Below, one piece after another: positions 9,619 through 18,491 of a DNA stretch of 64,000 bases. Under the pieces are notes generated by a model that did no database searches, was not told the origin of the DNA, and worked only from the letters and a program-made list of their open reading frames with translations. The translations under genes were made by a program, and so were the position numbers. This stretch comes from Herbaspirillum robiniae (lineage in GTDB: Bacteria; Pseudomonadota; Gammaproteobacteria; Burkholderiales; Burkholderiaceae_D), in the NCBI RefSeq assembly GCF_002213415.1, contig NZ_NJGU01000003.1:168033-232032 (forward strand). The letters run 5' to 3'. Numbering within the stretch: the stretch's first letter is position 1; every line of letters starts with the position of its first letter.

Positions 9619-9885
9619 ATGATACGAGGTGTGATTCGATATGGCGACAGGACCTCCCATGGTGGTCAGGTGATTGCGACGTCTCCTGCGTCCGAGATCA
9701 TGGGTTTGGCCGTGGCATGCGTCGGCGACGCTTGCAGCTGTCCGCAGCGCGGGCACGATGACTGCGTCATCGTCGAGGGGGACAGCGGCGTGACGGTCAA
9801 CGGTCGCGCGGTGGCTTTCGATGGACACAAGACCTCCTGCGGGGCGCGCCTGATTTCCTCTCTTTCCACATCGGGGCGGATCTGA
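9619..9885 (+). CDS. PAAR-domain spike tip protein
   Basis: The 88-residue protein is a minimal PAAR protein with a GDRTSHGG start motif, a VACVGDACSCP segment and a DGHKTSCGARL end. PAAR proteins form a zinc-binding cone on the VgrG tip; His and Cys residues suited to metal binding are present (H14, C34, C38, C40, H75, C79). The ATG at 9619 is preceded by AAAAGGAAC. It closes the vgrG-lipase-adaptor operon 100 bases after the adaptor stop. No effector domain is fused to it. Confidence 0.88.
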   Translation: MIRGVIRYGDRTSHGGQVIATSPASEIMGLAVACVGDACSCPQRGHDDCVIVEGDSGVTVNGRAVAFDGHKTSCGARLISSLSTSGRI

Positions 9886-9929
9886 ACTGAAAGTGGGTGG
9901 GACGGCTGGATGCGGCGGGCGCTTCAACG

Positions 9930-9960
9930 AAAAAAGGCCGGAGTGCATTGCACTCCGGCC
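9930..9960 (-). terminator. Rho-independent terminator of dadA
   Basis: A perfect 12-bp palindrome (GGCCGGAGTGCA at 9936-9947 and its complement at 9949-9960) is followed, on the minus strand, by six T residues. It lies 45 bases past the dadA stop codon. Confidence 0.85.
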
Positions 9961-10004
9961 AACCATTCTGCGAGGGAAGCAGAAGAGATGAGCGGTAAAG
10001 CCGG

Positions 10005-11306
10005 TCAGGCTCCGGCCAGGCGCGGCGAATGGCCGTGGCTGAAGCCGTCCATGTAGCGCGCCACCGAGAGGTCCTCATGGGCGATCGCCGGGCGGCGGCC
10101 CGAGATCAAGTCGGACAGCAGCTTGCCGGAGCCGCAGGACATGGTCCAGCCCAGCGTGCCATGGCCGGTGTTGACGTACAGGTTCGACACCGGGGTGGCG
10201 CCGACCACCGGCGTGCCGTCCGGCGTCATCGGACGCAGGCCGGTCCAGAAGCTGGCCTGGGCGGTGTCGCCGGCGCCCGGGAACAGGTCGTTGACCACCA
10301 GCTCCAGGGTGGCGCGGCGCTTGGCCTTCAAGGTCTTGTCGTAGCCCACGATCTCGGCCATGCCGCCCACGCGGATGCGGCCGTCGAAGCGGGTGACGGC
10401 GATCTTGTAGGTCTCGTCCAGGATGGTGGAGACGGGCGCGGCGGCGGCATCGGTGATGGGCACGGTGATCGAATAGCCCTTCAGCGGGTAGACCGGGATC
10501 TCCGGCAGGGCGGGCACATCGCGCAGCAGCTGCGGCGAGTAGGAACCCAGCGCCACCACGTAGCTGTCGGCCTGCACCAGCTCGCTGCCGCACACCACGC
10601 CGGCCACCTTGCCGCCGGCCATGGCCAGCGCGTCGATGGAAACGCCGTAGCGGAACTTCACGCCCAGCGCCTCGGCCATCTGCGCCAGGCGGGTGGTGAA
10701 GAGCTGGCAGTCGCCGGTTTCGTCGTTGGGCAGGCGCAGGCCGCCGGCCAGCTTGTCGCCGGCCTTGGCCAGCGCGGGTTCGGCGCGGCCCAGTTGCGCC
10801 GAGGTCAGCAGTTCATACGGTACGCCGGCTTCTTCCAGCACGGCGATGTCCTTGGCGGCGCCATCCAGTTGCTCCTGGGTGCGGAACAGCTGCAGCGTGC
10901 CTTGCTGGCGGCCTTCATAGGGGATGCCGGTGTCGGCGCGCAGGTCGCGGAAGCAGTCGCGGCTGTACTCGGCCAGGCGCACCATGCGCTCCTTGTTCAC
11001 GGCGTAGCTGGCGGCATTGCAGTTGCGCAGCATCTGCCACATCCAGCGCAGCTGACGCAGCGTGCCGTCGGGGCGGATCGCCAGCGGGGCGTGTTCCTGG
11101 AACATCCACTTGATGGCCTTCAGCGGAATGCCGGGCGCGGCCCAGGGCGAGGCATAACCCGGCGAGATCTGGCCGGCGTTGCCGAAGGAGGTTTCCAGCG
11201 CGGGGCCGTCCTGGCGGTCCAGCACCGTGACTTCATGGCCGGCGCGGGCCAGATACCAGGCGCTGGTGACGCCGATCACACCGCTTCCAAGAATGACGAC
11301 ACGCAT
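10005..11306 (-). CDS. dadA: D-amino acid dehydrogenase, FAD-dependent
   Basis: The 433-residue protein oxidises D-amino acids, chiefly D-alanine, to 2-oxo acids and ammonia and passes electrons to the respiratory chain. The N-terminal [12 protein letters not shown] is the FAD dinucleotide fold (GxGxxG at residues 7-12). [18 protein letters not shown] and the C-terminal [17 protein letters not shown] are signatures of DadA. Length matches the family. A GGGGGT stretch precedes the ATG. It is divergent from an Lrp-family regulator, the common arrangement in which the regulator responds to alanine and controls dad genes. No alanine racemase gene (dadX) follows. Confidence 0.93.
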   Translation of the reverse strand: MRVVILGSGVIGVTSAWYLARAGHEVTVLDRQDGPALETSFGNAGQISPGYASPWAAPGIPLKAIKWMFQEHAPLAIRPDGTLRQLRWMWQMLRNCNAASYAVNKERMVRLAEYSRDCFRDLRADTGIPYEGRQQGTLQLFRTQEQLDGAAKDIAVLEEAGVPYELLTSAQLGRAEPALAKAGDKLAGGLRLPNDETGDCQLFTTRLAQMAEALGVKFRYGVSIDALAMAGGKVAGVVCGSELVQADSYVVALGSYSPQLLRDVPALPEIPVYPLKGYSITVPITDAAAAPVSTILDETYKIAVTRFDGRIRVGGMAEIVGYDKTLKAKRRATLELVVNDLFPGAGDTAQASFWTGLRPMTPDGTPVVGATPVSNLYVNTGHGTLGWTMSCGSGKLLSDLISGRRPAIAHEDLSVARYMDGFSHGHSPRLAGA

Positions 11307-11390
11307 GGCTGACCCCCGTTGATTGTTGATGCGCCGAACCGCTGTGGGATGGCTATTGGTTGAATAGAAGATTCAGCTATGATATTGGGG

Positions 11391-11420
11391 AATAAATAGT
11401 GTTTGTTCGCGTATTTATCC
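11391..11420. promoter_or_regulatory. AT-rich dyad in the dadA / Lrp-regulator divergent promoter
   Basis: ATAAATA at 11392-11398 is mirrored by TATTTAT at 11412-11418, and the flanking bases extend the symmetry (GGAATAAATAG against GTATTTATCC). It lies between two divergent genes and is a plausible binding site for the adjacent Lrp-type protein. Confidence 0.4.
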
Positions 11421-11469
11421 TGTGTTTCAGGTGTTGTTCAGGTTAAATCGCTTTAAACGAGAAAAAGAC

Positions 11470-11958
11470 ATGAGAACCCAGCAACAGTCCGTCCGCACCC
11501 TGGACAAGCTAGATCACCGCATCCTCGCCGCCTTGCAAAAGGATGGCCGCATCTCCATGAAGGAGCTGGGCGAGCAGGTCGGCCTGTCGGTCACGCCCTG
11601 CATCGAGCGGGTGCGCCGCATGGAGCGCGACGGCGTGATCACCGGCTACTACGCGCGCGTCAATCCGGAGTCGCTGGGGGCGACGCTGCTGGTGTTCGTC
11701 GAAATCACACTGAACCACAAGTCCGGCAACATGTTCGAACAGTTCCGGCGCGAGGTGCTGCGCATCCCCGAGGTGCAGGAGTGCCACCTGGTGTCGGGCG
11801 ACTTCGACTACCTGATCAAGGCGCGCATCCGCGGCATGGCGGAGTACCGCAAGCTGCTGGGCGACATCCTGCTGCAGTTGCCCGGGGCGGCGCAGTCCAA
11901 GAGCTATGTGGTGATGGAAGAGATCAAGGAAACGCTGGCCCTGCCGCTGGACGAGTGA
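11470..11958 (+). CDS. Lrp/AsnC family transcriptional regulator (probable dad regulator)
   Basis: The 162-residue protein has an N-terminal winged helix-turn-helix (LDKLDHRILAALQKDGRIS, then LGEQVGLSVTPCIERVRR) and a C-terminal RAM/AsnC ligand-binding domain that includes VQECHLVSGDFDYLIKARI. This layout is full-length Lrp. The start at 11470 follows AACGAGAAAAAG; a longer in-frame extension upstream reads through the promoter and was rejected. Divergent orientation from dadA suggests that it senses alanine or a related amino acid and controls dadA, as DadR-type proteins do. The effector is inferred. Confidence 0.9.
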   Translation: MRTQQQSVRTLDKLDHRILAALQKDGRISMKELGEQVGLSVTPCIERVRRMERDGVITGYYARVNPESLGATLLVFVEITLNHKSGNMFEQFRREVLRIPEVQECHLVSGDFDYLIKARIRGMAEYRKLLGDILLQLPGAAQSKSYVVMEEIKETLALPLDE

Positions 11959-12016
11959 GGCGGCGGGAGGCTGGCGAGGGGATTCCTCGCCCGGCGGGAA
12001 AATGAACTAAAGTGAA

Positions 12017-12053
12017 AGTACAGTTGAGCAGGGCGCTTGCGCTGGACTGTACT
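12017..12053 (+). terminator. Hairpin after the Lrp-type gene, weak terminator candidate
   Basis: AGTACAGT at 12017-12024 pairs with ACTGTACT at 12046-12053, and inner AGC/GCT bases extend the stem across a small internal loop. The T-rich tail (CTGTTTG) is short, so termination would be partial. Confidence 0.4.
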
Positions 12054-12137
12054 CTGTTTGCCTCCGGCTTCCTGTACATGCCCCGGCATCGCGGCCTGCC
12101 CTAGACTTGCAGTCTGGAATCAATCCGTACCGAGATC

Positions 12138-14465
12138 ATGTCTTCTAAACCGAGAATCGAGCAGTACAACCAACCCGCAGGCGGCTGGGGCGCGCTGAAA
12201 TACGTGGCGCTGAACCTGGTCAAGGAACACGTTGCCGACGGCAAGGGCATCCGCACCCTGTTGTCGCAGAACCAGCCGGACGGGTTCGACTGCCCCGGTT
12301 GCGCATGGCCGGACCGCGAGCACACCTCCACCTTTGAATTCTGCGAGAACGGCGTCAAGGCCGTCGCCGCCGAAGCGACCAAGAAGCGCGTCACCCCCGA
12401 ATTCTTCGAGCGGCACACCGTCGCCGAACTGATGGAACAGTCGGACTACGAGCTCGAAGAGCACGGCCGCCTGACCCATCCGATGGTCTACGACGCCGCC
12501 ACCGACAAGTACAGGACCATCGACTGGCAAGGCGCCTTCGACCTGATCGCCAAGCACCTGAACGCCTTGCCCGATCCGGACATGGCCGACTTCTACGTCT
12601 CCGGCCGCGCCAGCAACGAAGCCGCCTTCCTGTTCCAGCTGTTCGTGCGCCAGTACGGCACCAACAACTTCCCCGACTGCTCCAACATGTGCCACGAGCC
12701 GACCAGCGTCGGCCTGCCCGGCACTGTCGGCATCGGCAAGGGCACCGTGCTGCTGGACGACTTCGACCTGTGCGACACGCTGCTGCTGTTCGGCCAGAAC
12801 CCGGCCACCAACCACCCGCGCATGATGGGCGAGCTGCGCCACGCCTCCAAGCGCGGCGCCACCATTGTCGCCATCAATCCGCTGAAGGAGCGCGGCCTGC
12901 AGCGCTTCGCCGACCCGCAAAGCAAGGTCGAGATGCTGACCCTGGGCAGCACCCAGATCAGCTCCATGTTCATCCACCCGAAACTGGGCGGCGACCTGGC
13001 GCTGATCAAGGGCGTCATCAAGCGCACCATCGAGATGGACGACATGGCCGTCTTCACCGGCGCCGAGCGCGTGCTGGACGTGAAGTTCATCGACGAACAC
13101 ACCTCGGGCTTCCCCGAGTTCGCCGCCGAAGTGCGCGCCGAGAGCTGGGACGACATCATCGGCGAGTCCGGCGTCTCGCGCGAGGACATCGAGAAGCTGG
13201 CCCAGGTCTACGTCAAGGGTAAGGCGGTCATCGCCACCTGGGGCATGGGCCTGACCCAGCACAAGCATGCGGTGGCCACCATCCAGCTGCTGTCGAACAT
13301 GATGATGCTGCGCGGGAACATCGGCCGTCCCGGCGCCGGCCTGTGCCCGGTGCGCGGCCACTCCAACGTGCAGGGCGACCGCACGGTCGGCATCGATGAG
13401 AAGCCGACCCCGGCCTTCCTCGACCGCCTGGAGCAGGTCTTCGAATTCAAGGCGCCGCGCCACCACGGCAACGACACCGTCGGTTCGGTGATGGCCATGC
13501 TGGAAGGCAAGACCAAGGTCTTCATCGGCCTGGGCGGCAACTTCGCCATGGCCACGCCCGACACCTATCGCACCTTCGAGGCCATGCGTTCCTGCAACCT
13601 CACCGTGCACATCACCACCAAGTTGAACCGCAGCCACCTGGTGCACGGCAAAGATGCGCTGATCCTGCCGACCATGGGCCGCACCGAGATCGACGTGCAG
13701 AAGTCCGGTCCGCAGGGCGTGACGGTGGAAGATTCGATGAGCATGGTGCACGTCTCCTACGGCATCAACAAGCCGGCCTCGGAGCAACTGATGTCGGAAA
13801 CCGCCATCGTCGCCCACATGGCCGAAGCCACCATGAAGTCGCGCAACAACGGCAAGAAGATCGACTGGCTGTGGTACGCCGAAGACTACTCGCGCATCCG
13901 CGACGCCATCGAGAAGGTGTATGACGCCTTCAAGGGCTACAACGAACGCATCGCCAAGCCGGGCGGCTTCCACCTGGGCGTCGCCTCGCGCGACCGCGTG
14001 TGGAAGACGGCCTCGGGCAAGGCCAACTTCATCGCCCACGCCATTCCCAAGGACACGCCCATCCATCGCGCCCGCGCCATCCACGGCGAGAAGCTGATGA
14101 CGCTGATGACCACGCGTTCGCACGACCAGTACAACACCACCATCTACGGCATGGACGACCGCTACCGCGGCGTGTTCGGCCAGCGCCGCGTGGTCTTCAT
14201 CCATCCCGAAGACCTGAAGCTGCTGGGCCTGAAGACCGGCGAATGGGTCGACATGGTCAGCGTCTGGGACGACGGCATCGAGCGCCGCGCCGACGGCTTC
14301 CTGCTGGTCGAGTACGACATCCCGCGCGGCTGCATCGGCAGCTACTATCCGGAAACCAATCCGCTGGTGCCGTTGGAGAGCTTCGCCGACGGCGCGCGCA
14401 CCCCGACCTCGAAGTCGATTCCGGTGCTGCTGTCGCGCTCGGCGGTCCAGCAGGCTGCGGCCTGA
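12138..14465 (+). CDS. FdhF/YdeP-family molybdopterin oxidoreductase
   Basis: The 775-residue protein belongs to the molybdenum bis-MGD oxidoreductases of the formate dehydrogenase-like YdeP group. Cysteines C52, C55 and C69 (CPGC then a single Cys) could hold an iron-sulfur cluster. SNMCHEP near residue 185 and the GxNPATNHPRMMGEL stretch match this family. There is no twin-arginine signal, so it should be cytoplasmic. The physiological substrate of YdeP-type enzymes is not established; the E. coli member is linked to acid resistance. A small winged-helix gene follows ten bases later, so the two probably form an operon. Confidence 0.85.
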   Translation: MSSKPRIEQYNQPAGGWGALKYVALNLVKEHVADGKGIRTLLSQNQPDGFDCPGCAWPDREHTSTFEFCENGVKAVAAEATKKRVTPEFFERHTVAELMEQSDYELEEHGRLTHPMVYDAATDKYRTIDWQGAFDLIAKHLNALPDPDMADFYVSGRASNEAAFLFQLFVRQYGTNNFPDCSNMCHEPTSVGLPGTVGIGKGTVLLDDFDLCDTLLLFGQNPATNHPRMMGELRHASKRGATIVAINPLKERGLQRFADPQSKVEMLTLGSTQISSMFIHPKLGGDLALIKGVIKRTIEMDDMAVFTGAERVLDVKFIDEHTSGFPEFAAEVRAESWDDIIGESGVSREDIEKLAQVYVKGKAVIATWGMGLTQHKHAVATIQLLSNMMMLRGNIGRPGAGLCPVRGHSNVQGDRTVGIDEKPTPAFLDRLEQVFEFKAPRHHGNDTVGSVMAMLEGKTKVFIGLGGNFAMATPDTYRTFEAMRSCNLTVHITTKLNRSHLVHGKDALILPTMGRTEIDVQKSGPQGVTVEDSMSMVHVSYGINKPASEQLMSETAIVAHMAEATMKSRNNGKKIDWLWYAEDYSRIRDAIEKVYDAFKGYNERIAKPGGFHLGVASRDRVWKTASGKANFIAHAIPKDTPIHRARAIHGEKLMTLMTTRSHDQYNTTIYGMDDRYRGVFGQRRVVFIHPEDLKLLGLKTGEWVDMVSVWDDGIERRADGFLLVEYDIPRGCIGSYYPETNPLVPLESFADGARTPTSKSIPVLLSRSAVQQAAA

Positions 14466-14475
14466 GGGGCCTGCG

Positions 14476-14769
14476 ATGATGGAGCCGGGCGACGTCCATC
14501 CGCTGCATCCTCCCGCCGACGGCGGCGAGGAGCCGGCGGGGCTGGGCCTGCCGCCCGAGGTCATGGCCATCATCAATGAACTGCAGGCCGACTTTGACCG
14601 CAGCGGCGGCGCACCGCTGTCGCTGGCGCGGCTATCCAAGCGCACGCAGTTGCGCATGAGCACGCTGCGGCGCTTTCTGTCCGCGCTGGAAGAGGCGGGC
14701 GTGGTGAAGGTTGAGTTGAACGAGGACGGCACGGGCAGCGTGCAATTGCTGTTGCCGCCGGCGGCTTGA
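14476..14769 (+). CDS. Small winged-helix protein downstream of the YdeP-like gene
   Basis: The 97-residue protein has a disordered acidic N-terminus and then a winged-helix-like core (SLARLSKRTQLRMSTLRRFLSALEEAGVVKVE, residues about 55-85, quoted only to show the helix-turn-helix pattern). It has no ligand domain. GAGGGG upstream suits either ATG 14476 or ATG 14479. Its close coupling to the molybdoenzyme gene suggests a local regulator or accessory factor, but the function is unknown. Confidence 0.65.
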   Translation: MMEPGDVHPLHPPADGGEEPAGLGLPPEVMAIINELQADFDRSGGAPLSLARLSKRTQLRMSTLRRFLSALEEAGVVKVELNEDGTGSVQLLLPPAA

Positions 14770-14948
14770 TACTTGATACGCAGGGCGCCGGTCGGGCATC
14801 TGCTGTCATCCTGACGGTGCTCAGGATGGGTGCTCCGGAGGATACGGAGCGACCATGAACGGCGTCAGGCGCAGCCGATTCGAACCGGCCTGCGCGGGGC
14901 GCGCCGCTGCAGGTCGATACCAGGGCACCATCCCGCCGCGCCCGATGT

Positions 14949-16388
14949 TCAGCTCGCCAATTCCTCCACCAGTTTCCCCACCAGCTTCAAGGCCTGCTCG
15001 ATCTCGCGCGACCATGGATAGCTGTAGTTCAGCCGGATGAAATGTCCATACCGGTTGGTCGCCGCGAAGATGCGCCCCGGCGCCACCGTGATGCCCAGCG
15101 CCAGGCAGCGGCGATACAGCTCCATCGCGTCCACTGCCGACGGCAACTCCACCCACAGCACATAACCGCCTTGCGGCTCGGACACGCGCGTGCCTTCGGG
15201 GAAGAAGCGCAGCACGAAATGGCGCATCAGGTCGCGCTGCTGGGCGAAGGCCCGGCGCACGCGGCGCAGGTGGCGTTCGAAGCCGCCCTGCGTGAGGTAC
15301 TCGGCGATGGCCCGCTGCGGGACGGTGGGCGTGGCCAGGGTATTGAGGAACTTGAGCTTTTCCACCTGCGCGCGGTAGCGGCCTGGCATGGCCCAGCCGA
15401 TGCGATAGGCCGAGGTCAGACTCTTGGAGAACGAGGAGCAATGCAGCACCAGGCCTTCGCGGTCATAGTTCTTCAGCGACGACGGATGGGCGTTGCCGTA
15501 GTACAGCTCGCCGTAGACGGCGTTTTCGATCACCGGCATCTCATGCCGCTCGGCCAGGCGCACCAGCCTTTCCTTCTCGGCGTCGGGCATCTGGAACCCC
15601 AGCGGGTTCTGGAAGTTCGGCATCACCATGCAGGCCGCCACCGGCTGCGTCTTCATCATCTCTTCAAGCGCGCCGACGTCGATGCCGCGTTCCGGATCGG
15701 TGGGAATCTCCAGCGCCCGCATGCCCAGGCGTTCGATCGCGTGCAGCATGGCGTAGAAGGTCGGGGTCTCGACGGCGATGGTGTCGCCCGGCTTGGCCAC
15801 CGCCTGCAGGCACAGGTTGATGGCTTCGGTGGCGCCCACGGTGATGACGATTTCCTCCGGGTCGACCTTCAGGCCGTTCTCCAGATAGCGCCGCGCGATC
15901 TGGCGCAGCAGGTCGGGGTGGCCCGGCGGCAGGTCGTCGAACACGCTGGACTGGCTGGCGTTGCGGGTGATCTTGCCGGCGTACTGCGCCACCCGCTGCG
16001 AGGGAAACAGCGCCGGATTGGGGTAGGGCGAGCCCAGCGGCACCGTGCCGTCCTGCTGGATGGTCTTCAGGGTGGCCAGCACCAGGCGGCTGACGTCGAC
16101 CTCGGTGGATTGCTGCCAGGCCGGGTTGTCCTGCCGCGCGGTGCGCGGGGCGGGCTTCTCGGCCGGCTGCGCCTGTTCCCGCACGAAGTAGCCCGACTGC
16201 GGATGGCTCTCGATGATGCCGCGGCTTTCCAGCAGCTCGTAGGCGCGCACCACGGTGGTCACGCTGACCTTGTGCTGCTGGCTGGCGATGCGCACCGAGG
16301 CGATGCGCTCGCCCGGGCGCAGCACGCCGTCCCGGATCGAGGCGGCCAGCTGGTCGGCGAAGAGTTTGTACAGGGGCGTGACGGCCAT
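14949..16388 (-). CDS. MocR-type regulator: GntR DNA-binding domain fused to an aminotransferase-like domain
   Basis: The 479-residue protein has an N-terminal GntR winged helix (residues about 5-72, with RPGERIASVR) and a fold-type I aminotransferase domain. The PLP-binding lysine is visible in SSFSKSLTSAYRIGWA at about K322, with NFQNPLG supporting the cofactor pocket. Such proteins are PLP-sensing regulators, not true transaminases. It is divergent from a glutathione S-transferase gene; a TTGTAG/CTACAA dyad between them could be its operator. The target pathway is unknown. Confidence 0.87.
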   Translation of the reverse strand: MAVTPLYKLFADQLAASIRDGVLRPGERIASVRIASQQHKVSVTTVVRAYELLESRGIIESHPQSGYFVREQAQPAEKPAPRTARQDNPAWQQSTEVDVSRLVLATLKTIQQDGTVPLGSPYPNPALFPSQRVAQYAGKITRNASQSSVFDDLPPGHPDLLRQIARRYLENGLKVDPEEIVITVGATEAINLCLQAVAKPGDTIAVETPTFYAMLHAIERLGMRALEIPTDPERGIDVGALEEMMKTQPVAACMVMPNFQNPLGFQMPDAEKERLVRLAERHEMPVIENAVYGELYYGNAHPSSLKNYDREGLVLHCSSFSKSLTSAYRIGWAMPGRYRAQVEKLKFLNTLATPTVPQRAIAEYLTQGGFERHLRRVRRAFAQQRDLMRHFVLRFFPEGTRVSEPQGGYVLWVELPSAVDAMELYRRCLALGITVAPGRIFAATNRYGHFIRLNYSYPWSREIEQALKLVGKLVEELAS

Positions 16389-16429
16389 GGGAATGTGCGG
16401 GGCTGGGGCGCAGCCATCGGGTGTTAGAG

Positions 16430-16450
16430 TTGTAGCCCCACATTCTACAA
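16430..16450. promoter_or_regulatory. Dyad between mocR-type gene and GST gene, candidate MocR operator
   Basis: TTGTAG at 16430-16435 is repeated inverted as CTACAA at 16445-16450, giving a 21-bp dyad in the 77-bp divergent promoter. Spacing suits a GntR-type dimer. Confidence 0.4.
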
Positions 16451-16465
16451 AAAAGGACGCCGGCC

Positions 16466-17137
16466 ATGATCACCGTGCATCACCTGAACAATTCGCGCTC
16501 CCAGCGCGTGCTCTGGTTGCTGGAGGAGTTGGGCCTGGAATACGAGATCAGGTTCTACCAGCGCGACCCCAAGACGATGCTGGCGCCGAAGGAGCTGATG
16601 GCGGTGCATCCGCTGGGCAAGTCGCCGGTGATCACCGATGGTGAGACCACCGTCGCCGAGTCCGGCGCCATCGTCGAATACCTGCTGGAGCGCTACGGCG
16701 CCGCCAGCGGCCTGCTGCCGGCGGCGGGCACGCCGCAGCGCCTGCGCTACCGCTACTGGCTGCACTACGCCGAAGGCTCGGCCATGCCGCTGCTGTTGCT
16801 GCAACTGATCTTCGGCCGCCTGCCCAAGGCGGTGCCGGCGCTGATCCGGCCGGTGGCCAAGCTGATCGCGGGCGGCTTCCGGAGCCGCTTCATCGCGCCG
16901 CAGCTGGAGCGCCACCTGCGCTACATGGAACAGGAACTGGGCCGTGACGGCTGGTTCGCGGGCGGCACCTTCACCGCCGCCGACATCCAGATGAGTTTCC
17001 CGGTCGAGGGGTTGCGCTCGCGCGGCGGACTGGACGGCCGTTATCCCAACCTGCTGAAGTACCTGGAGGCGATCCACGCGCGCCCGGCCTATGGGCGCGC
17101 GCTGGAGCGCGGCGGCCCCTACGAGCTGCTGCGCTGA
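16466..17137 (+). CDS. Glutathione S-transferase
   Basis: The 223-residue protein has an N-terminal thioredoxin-like domain beginning VHHLNNSRSQRVLWLLEELGL, where the serine of NSRSQR is the probable glutathione-activating residue. GKSPVI (cis-proline) and ESGAIVEYLLERYG form the glutathione site, and an all-helical C-terminal domain follows. It is cytosolic and probably conjugates or reduces electrophiles. The divergent MocR-type regulator may control it. Its 3' end converges with the sensor kinase gene, seven bases apart. Confidence 0.9.
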   Translation: MITVHHLNNSRSQRVLWLLEELGLEYEIRFYQRDPKTMLAPKELMAVHPLGKSPVITDGETTVAESGAIVEYLLERYGAASGLLPAAGTPQRLRYRYWLHYAEGSAMPLLLLQLIFGRLPKAVPALIRPVAKLIAGGFRSRFIAPQLERHLRYMEQELGRDGWFAGGTFTAADIQMSFPVEGLRSRGGLDGRYPNLLKYLEAIHARPAYGRALERGGPYELLR

Positions 17138-17144
17138 GGGGCTC

Positions 17145-18491
17145 TCAGGCCGGCAGGCAGATGACGGCGCGCAGCCCGGCCGGACGCTCCTGGCCGTCGC
17201 GGTTTTCCAGCGCCAGGCGGCCGCCGTGGGCCTCGACGCAGGAGCGCGCGATGGCCAGGCCCAGGCCGACGTTGCCGTTGCCCTGATCCTGGCCGCGGCT
17301 GCGGCTGCGGCTGCGCGAAGGATCCAGGCGCACGAAGGGCTTGAACACCTCCTGCAGCTTGTCGGCGGCGATGCCGGGGCCGTCGTCGTCCACCAGGATC
17401 TGCAGCGCGCCGCCGGCGCCGGTTGACAACGCCAGCCGGGCGCGCTGGCCGTAGCGCACCGCATTGTCGACCAGGTTGGACAGCGCGCGTTTGAGGTTCA
17501 CCGGCCGGCAGCGATAGGGCAGGGCGCCGGCGGCGTCGCTGCGCAGCTGCACGTCGCGGCCCTGGGCCAATTGTTCTTCCACCACTTCGCGCAGCAGCGC
17601 CCGCAGGTCAATCTCGCGGGTGTCTTCGCTGCGGGCATCGTCGCGCGCGAAGCGCAGCGTCTCCTCCACCATCACGCGCATTTCTTCCAGCGTGCGGATC
17701 ATGGCCGCCTTCAGCCGGGGATCGTCGACCAGTTCGGCGCGCAGGCGCAAGGAGGTGATCGGCGTGCGCAGGTCGTGGCTGATCGCGCCCAGCATGCGCG
17801 TGCGGTCTTCGACGAAGCGGCGCAGGCGCTCCTGCATCAGGTTGAAGGCGGTGGTCACCTCGCGCGCCTCGGCGGGGCCGGTCACCGGCAGCGGCTCCAC
17901 CTGCTCGCCGCGGCTGACGCGCTCGGCCGCATGCGCCAATGCCTTGATGGGGCGCAGGATGCGACGCACGAACAGGAACACGATCACCAGCACCGGCAGC
18001 GTGCTGACCGGCACCGAAAAGCGCAGCGGCCGCATCCACGCCTGCGACATCACCGGCTGCTGCAGTGTGTTGATCCACAAGCCCGCCGGCGTGCGCAGCG
18101 CGATGCGCAGGTCGGCGTTGCGGGCGTCGTGGCGCAGCAGGCTGATGCGGATGGCGTCCGGCGGCAGCGCCAGCAATTTCTGCAGTTTGGCCGAGATGGC
18201 GTCCTGGTCGTAGCCCTGTTCGGATCCTTCGGTGATCTCGGCGCCGGGGCCGAGCGCGTAGGCGGCATTGCCGTCGCGCGCGGCTTCCAGCGCGCGGCGC
18301 GCTTGCGCTTCGGGCAGGCTGCCCAGGCGCCAGGCGACGGCGGCATGCTCGACCATCTGGTCGCGCGAGATCGAGTGGATGGTCTCGCCGTTGGTCAGCA
18401 CCACCGACAGGCCGATGGCGTGCGCGGCCACCAGACCCAGCAGCAGCAGGCCGATCAGCTGGCCGGCCATGGTGCGCGGCCACAGCCTCAT
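17145..18491 (-). CDS. Sensor histidine kinase, PfeS-like by context
   Basis: The 448-residue inner-membrane protein has a first transmembrane helix at about 10-32, a periplasmic sensor of about 120 residues, a second helix at about 159-177 and then HAMP. The dimerisation domain carries the phospho-accepting histidine in GAISHDLRTPITS (about H239), and the ATPase domain has NLVDNAVRYG and VDDDGPGI boxes. A run of alternating Arg-Ser near residue 404 sits in the ATP lid. The ATG overlaps the stop of the response regulator (ATGA), so the pair is coupled. It lies next to a catecholate receptor and esterase, as PfeS does in Pseudomonas, so the signal may be a ferric catecholate in the periplasm. 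That is inferred. Confidence 0.85.
   Translation of the reverse strand: MRLWPRTMAGQLIGLLLLGLVAAHAIGLSVVLTNGETIHSISRDQMVEHAAVAWRLGSLPEAQARRALEAARDGNAAYALGPGAEITEGSEQGYDQDAISAKLQKLLALPPDAIRISLLRHDARNADLRIALRTPAGLWINTLQQPVMSQAWMRPLRFSVPVSTLPVLVIVFLFVRRILRPIKALAHAAERVSRGEQVEPLPVTGPAEAREVTTAFNLMQERLRRFVEDRTRMLGAISHDLRTPITSLRLRAELVDDPRLKAAMIRTLEEMRVMVEETLRFARDDARSEDTREIDLRALLREVVEEQLAQGRDVQLRSDAAGALPYRCRPVNLKRALSNLVDNAVRYGQRARLALSTGAGGALQILVDDDGPGIAADKLQEVFKPFVRLDPSRSRSRSRGQDQGNGNVGLGLAIARSCVEAHGGRLALENRDGQERPAGLRAVICLPA

Noticed and set aside
12120..14732. Long minus-strand open frame of about 870 codons opposite the molybdoenzyme gene
   Set aside because: It is antisense to a well-supported gene, is rich in Ala/Gly/His/Val as expected for a GC-rich shadow, and has no recognisable domain.
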